A stretch of 25,820 nucleotides of DNA from an uncultured Collinsella sp. (GTDB lineage: Bacteria > Actinomycetota > Coriobacteriia > Coriobacteriales > Coriobacteriaceae). A program made the position numbers and the translations under genes. Numbering within the stretch: position 1 is the stretch's first letter; the number at the start of each line of letters is the position of its first letter. A model generated the notes under the pieces. The model saw only the letters and a list, made by a program, of their open reading frames with translations. It made no database searches and was not told the origin of the DNA. Shown one piece after another: positions 22,678-25,820 of the stretch. The stretch lies in NCBI GenBank assembly GCA_900541665.1, contig UQKV01000028.1, positions 1-25,820 of the forward strand. The letters are read 5' to 3'.

Positions 22678-22719
22678 ACGGGGGTGTTTCGCATTTATGC
22701 GTAATGCCCCCGTTTGTGT
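22678..22719 (+). terminator. Intrinsic terminator of hisS
   Basis: ACGGGGG (22678-22684) pairs with CCCCCGT (22707-22713), with an inner stem CGCAT/ATGCG (22690-22694 and 22697-22701), followed by TTGTGT. It lies 58 bases after the stop codon. Confidence 0.78.
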
Positions 22720-22772
22720 ATGCCGCCCACCGAGAAATACGACCATTTAGGGCAAAAACCTTTGCAATGCAG

Positions 22773-22833
22773 AAAATACTTTTGTGTGGTAAAGCGCAAT
22801 CAGTGTCGAAAGTATTTCTCAAGCGCCTATAAT
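22773..22833 (+). promoter_or_regulatory. ppc promoter with two dyad operator-like sites
   Basis: A consensus -10 TATAAT is at 22828-22833. Two 11-base dyads, AAAATACTTTT (22773-22783) and GAAAGTATTTC (22808-22818), are each symmetric and are also inverted copies of one another over 9 bases (AAATACTTT/AAAGTATTT). Their centres are 35 bases apart. The second covers the -35/spacer region, as an operator would. No good -35 hexamer is present. Confidence 0.55.
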
Positions 22834-22877
22834 GAATACCGCATGTTACGTGCATAGAAGGAGGAATGGGAGGAAAC

Positions 22878-25691
22878 GTGGCTGAGAACCTAAGCAACCA
22901 GTCTGTACCCGAAGCCGCGGCGCGCGTCGCTGCCGTGGTCAACCGCCTCGTTAACCGAATCGGCTCGAATGCCGAGTCCAGGGAGCGTCTCGCCGAGATC
23001 GAGATCCCCGAGGAGCTGCGCGACAATCTGGCGCTGTTCTTGCGCCTGGAGCGCCGTGTGCTTAGCGAGTATGATCCCGAGATCGCGGACCTGTTCGACA
23101 AGATTTTGACAGCCGAGATTGTGGTCAATGCCGGCAACCCCGGTACCTGCGCTGCCGACGAAGCCGTCGACGAGCAGGGCGTGCCCACCGCCGACGAGCC
23201 CACTGCCGTGGCATTTCGTGAGGTCGTCGATTTGATCGACAGCCTGCCGCTCGATAAGCAGCAGGTCATCGTTCGCGCCTTTACGAGCTTTTTCCATCTG
23301 GCAAACCTGTCGGAGGAGAACTACCGTGTGGCGCAGCTGCGCGAGCGCGAGGCCGGTGCGTCGACCGATACCGAGGTCGATCCTGCCAACGAGCTTACCG
23401 TTGCCTATCACCAGCTGGTGAATGAGCTGGGTGTCGAGGGTGCCAACGAGCTGCTCGACAAGCTCGAGTTCCACCCTGTCTTTACCGCACATCCCACCGA
23501 GGCCCGTCGTAAGGCCGTCGAGGGCAAGATCCGCCGTATCTCCAACCTGCTGGAGGAGCGTCCGCGTCTGGGCGGCTCCGACCTGGTGGAGAACGAGCGC
23601 CATATGCTGCAGGAGATCGACGCCCTGGTGCGTACGAGTCCCATCGCGCTCAAGAAGCCCACGCCGGTCGAGGAAGCCGATACCATCATCGACATCTTCG
23701 ATAACACGCTGTTCGACGTTATCCCCGTTATCTATCGTCGTTTTGACGATTGGGTGCTGGGCGACAAGGCCGGTACTGTGCCGCCGCTGTGCCCGGCGTT
23801 CTTCCATCCCGGCAGCTGGATCGGTTCCGACCGCGACGGTAACCCCAACGTCACCGCCAAGGTGAGCCGTGAGGTCGCCGCCAAGTACTTTACGCACATG
23901 GTGCTCAAGCTCGAGGACAAGTGCCGCCACATCGGCCGCAACCTCACGCTCGAGGCTACCTACAGCAAGCCGTCGGCCGAGCTCATTAACCTGTGGAACC
24001 ATCAGGTCGAGATGAGCCCTCGTTACACGGCCCGCGCCGAGCTGATCTCCGAGCACGAGCCGCATCGCGCCGTCATGCTCGTCATGGCCGACCGCCTGAA
24101 CGCCACCGTCCGTCGTATCACCGACACCATGTACCACAGCGCCGACGAGTTCCTGGATGACCTGCGCGTCGTCCAGCGTTCGCTGGCCGCCTGCGGTGCC
24201 GTCCGTGCTGCCTACGGCCCGGTCCAAACCATCATCTGGCAGGTCGAGTCCTTCGGCTTCCATATGGTCGAGATGGAGTTCCGTCAGCACTCCGTGGTGC
24301 ATGCCCGCGCCCTTAAGGATATCCACGAGAACGGTATCCATGGCGACCTGCAGCCCATGACGCGCGAGGTCATCGATACCTTCCGCGCTATCGGCTCCAT
24401 CCAAAAGCGCTACGGCAAGAAGATGGCGCACCGCTACATCATCTCGTTTACCAAGAGCGCTCAGCATGTGGCCGACGTCTTTGAGCTGGCGCACCTGTCC
24501 TTTGCACACGAGGAGGATGTCCCCGAGCTCGACGTGATCCCGTTGTTCGAGCAGCTCGAGGACCTCGAGGGCTGCGTCGACGTGCTCGATCAGATGCTTA
24601 CGCTGCCCGTGGTGCAAAAGCGCCTTGCCCAGACCAACCGCCGCATGGAGGTCATGCTGGGCTATTCCGACTCTTCCAAGGATGCCGGTCCTACCACGGC
24701 CATGCTCGCGCTGCACTCCGCGCAGGAGCGCATCGCCAAGTGGGCAGAGAAGAACGATATCGACCTGGTGCTCATGCACGGTCGCGGCGGTGCCGTGGGC
24801 CGTGGCGGCGGCCCGGCCAACAAGGCCGTGCTGGCGCAGCCCAAGGGTTCGGTCAACTGCTTCTTTAAGCTTACCGAGCAGGGCGAAGTCATCTTTGCCC
24901 GTTACGGCAACCGCACGCTGGCTCAGCGCCATGTTGAGTCCGTTGCCGCCGCAACGCTTTTGCAGTCGGCCCCGAGTGTCGAGAAGACCAACACCGAGAC
25001 CACGCAGAAGTTCTGGGATATGGCCGAGAAGCTCAACACTGCAAGCCACGAACGCTATCTGGACCTGCTGAACACCGAGGACTTTACACCGTGGTTCTCG
25101 ACCGTGACGCCGCTGACCGAGGTCGGTCTGCTGCCGATCGGCTCGCGTCCCGCCAAGCGCGGTCTGGGCGCCAAGTCGCTCGATGACCTGCGTACCATCC
25201 CGTGGATCTTCAGCTGGAGCCAGGCGCGCATTAACCTGGCCGCTTGGTACGGTCTGGGCACCGCCTGCGAGCAGCTTGGCGATCTTGACCAGCTCAAGGC
25301 TGCCTACCAGGAGTGGCCGTTCTTCCGCACCTTTATCGACAACATCGAGATGTCGATTGCTAAGACCGATCAGCGCATCGCCAAGATGTATCTGCATCTG
25401 GGCGACCGCGATGATCTGTCCAAGAAGGTCTTTACCGAGATGCAGCTCACCCGTAAGTGGGTCCTTGCCATCGTCGGTGATGAATGGCCGCTGCAGCGTC
25501 GTCGCGTGCTCGGCTGCGCCGTTCGCGTGCGTAACCCCTACGTCGACGCCCTGTCCATCGCCCAGGTCCGCGCCCTTCGCGAGGTGCGTATGAACCAGGA
25601 CGAGATGGCCGAGGAGAAGAAGGCCGAGTACATGAGCCTGATTCTTTCGACTGTGACCGGCGTCTCGGCAGGACTGCAGAACACGGGGTAA
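22878..25691 (+). CDS. ppc: Phosphoenolpyruvate carboxylase
   Basis: Converts phosphoenolpyruvate and bicarbonate to oxaloacetate, the anaplerotic entry to the C4 branch (and to succinate in fermenting anaerobes). The product has 937 residues, near the bacterial-type usual 880-930. Catalytic motifs: FHPVFTAHPTEARRKAV (H205), GSWIGSDRDGNPNVT (from G312), MLGYSDSSKDAGPTTAM (from about 593), LMHGRGGAVGRGGGPANKA (R636) and the C-terminal NTG end. The preferred start is GTG 22878 with GGGAGG at 22868-22873. An in-frame ATG at 22866 has AAGGAGG only one base before it, which is too close; it would add MGGN. A region at about 85-105 (NAGNPGTCAADEAVDEQGVP) looks like a linker or insertion. The gene is transcribed alone from its own promoter. 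Confidence 0.98.
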   Translation: MAENLSNQSVPEAAARVAAVVNRLVNRIGSNAESRERLAEIEIPEELRDNLALFLRLERRVLSEYDPEIADLFDKILTAEIVVNAGNPGTCAADEAVDEQGVPTADEPTAVAFREVVDLIDSLPLDKQQVIVRAFTSFFHLANLSEENYRVAQLREREAGASTDTEVDPANELTVAYHQLVNELGVEGANELLDKLEFHPVFTAHPTEARRKAVEGKIRRISNLLEERPRLGGSDLVENERHMLQEIDALVRTSPIALKKPTPVEEADTIIDIFDNTLFDVIPVIYRRFDDWVLGDKAGTVPPLCPAFFHPGSWIGSDRDGNPNVTAKVSREVAAKYFTHMVLKLEDKCRHIGRNLTLEATYSKPSAELINLWNHQVEMSPRYTARAELISEHEPHRAVMLVMADRLNATVRRITDTMYHSADEFLDDLRVVQRSLAACGAVRAAYGPVQTIIWQVESFGFHMVEMEFRQHSVVHARALKDIHENGIHGDLQPMTREVIDTFRAIGSIQKRYGKKMAHRYIISFTKSAQHVADVFELAHLSFAHEEDVPELDVIPLFEQLEDLEGCVDVLDQMLTLPVVQKRLAQTNRRMEVMLGYSDSSKDAGPTTAMLALHSAQERIAKWAEKNDIDLVLMHGRGGAVGRGGGPANKAVLAQPKGSVNCFFKLTEQGEVIFARYGNRTLAQRHVESVAAATLLQSAPSVEKTNTETTQKFWDMAEKLNTASHERYLDLLNTEDFTPWFSTVTPLTEVGLLPIGSRPAKRGLGAKSLDDLRTIPWIFSWSQARINLAAWYGLGTACEQLGDLDQLKAAYQEWPFFRTFIDNIEMSIAKTDQRIAKMYLHLGDRDDLSKKVFTEMQLTRKWVLAIVGDEWPLQRRRVLGCAVRVRNPYVDALSIAQVRALREVRMNQDEMAEEKKAEYMSLILSTVTGVSAGLQNTG

Positions 25692-25731
25692 TCGATAGCC
25701 CTGTAGTCGTCCGGGCCCGCCATCAGTTTAC

Positions 25732-25820
25732 TTTTAGGCACGTCCTCGGACATGCAAGAAGCCCTCGCTGCGCACTTCGTGCGGCGAGGGCTTCTTGCGT
25801 CCTGCGGAGTGTGCCTAAAA
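25732..25820. repeat. Nested inverted-repeat element at the window end
   Basis: Outer arms TTTTAGGCAC (25732-25741) and GTGCCTAAAA (25811-25820) are perfect inverted repeats. Inside is a hairpin of 15 bp (25754-25768 with 25784-25798), a TG bulge and 5 bp (CGCAC/GTGCG) around TTC. The segments between carry near-direct repeats CGTCCTCGGA (25741-25750) and CGTCCTGCGGA (25798-25808). The hairpin has no T-run, so it is a poor intrinsic terminator even though it is the only strong structure after ppc. The right arm reaches the last base of the window, so its true end is unknown. Confidence 0.6.

Noticed and set aside
22890..25397. An 835-codon open frame on the - strand inside ppc
   Set aside because: Entirely antisense to phosphoenolpyruvate carboxylase, whose motifs are complete. 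The antisense product has no family signature.
1..25820. CRISPR array, tRNA or rRNA genes, prophage or insertion sequence
   Set aside because: No regularly spaced repeat arrays, no tRNA-like cloverleaf with a recognisable T-arm, and no transposase or phage structural genes were found.

Overview
The window is a gene-dense, GC-rich stretch of bacterial chromosome: 16 complete protein genes, all but the first on the + strand. There are no RNA genes, transposases, prophage genes or CRISPR arrays. GC richness, strong Shine-Dalgarno sites, several GTG starts, actinobacterial-style codon use and a gut-anaerobe-like gene set suggest a member of the Coriobacteriia. Collinsella is my best guess; this is inference, with no 16S or marker phylogeny to confirm it.

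Region 1 (1-3608), envelope sensing: a secreted S11 D-Ala-D-Ala carboxypeptidase on the - strand is divergent from a response regulator/histidine kinase pair whose motifs closely match VanR/VanS. Region 2 (3609-6808), phosphate: a PstB ATPase without its permease partners, followed by a PhoB/PhoR pair. Region 3 (6809-9608), exopolysaccharide control: a Wzz/YveK-type chain-length protein, a CpsD-type tyrosine kinase and a CpsB/YwqE-type PHP phosphatase, but no glycosyltransferases, then a GNAT acetyltransferase. Region 4 (9609-11977): the chaperone HtpG, with a terminator-like hairpin in its leader and a long imperfect palindrome plus terminator after it. Region 5 (12000-17118): two tandem YhgE/Pip-family membrane proteins. 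Region 6 (17119-21253), transport and peptide metabolism: a DMT/EamA transporter with a structured leader, an M20 amidohydrolase and an MFS (OFA-like) transporter. Region 7 (21254-25820), housekeeping: HisRS and phosphoenolpyruvate carboxylase, ending in a nested inverted repeat.

The protein genes are mostly recognisable families. The least explained material is between genes: several long inverted repeats (about 60-90 nt), a dual dyad operator at the ppc promoter, terminator-like hairpins between putative promoters and start codons (htpG and the EamA gene), and a pair of short direct repeats after the GNAT gene. I found no clear new multi-gene system. The best leads are the VanRS-like/carboxypeptidase pairing, the Cps kinase/phosphatase module without biosynthesis genes, the tandem YhgE pair and the intergenic hairpin elements.
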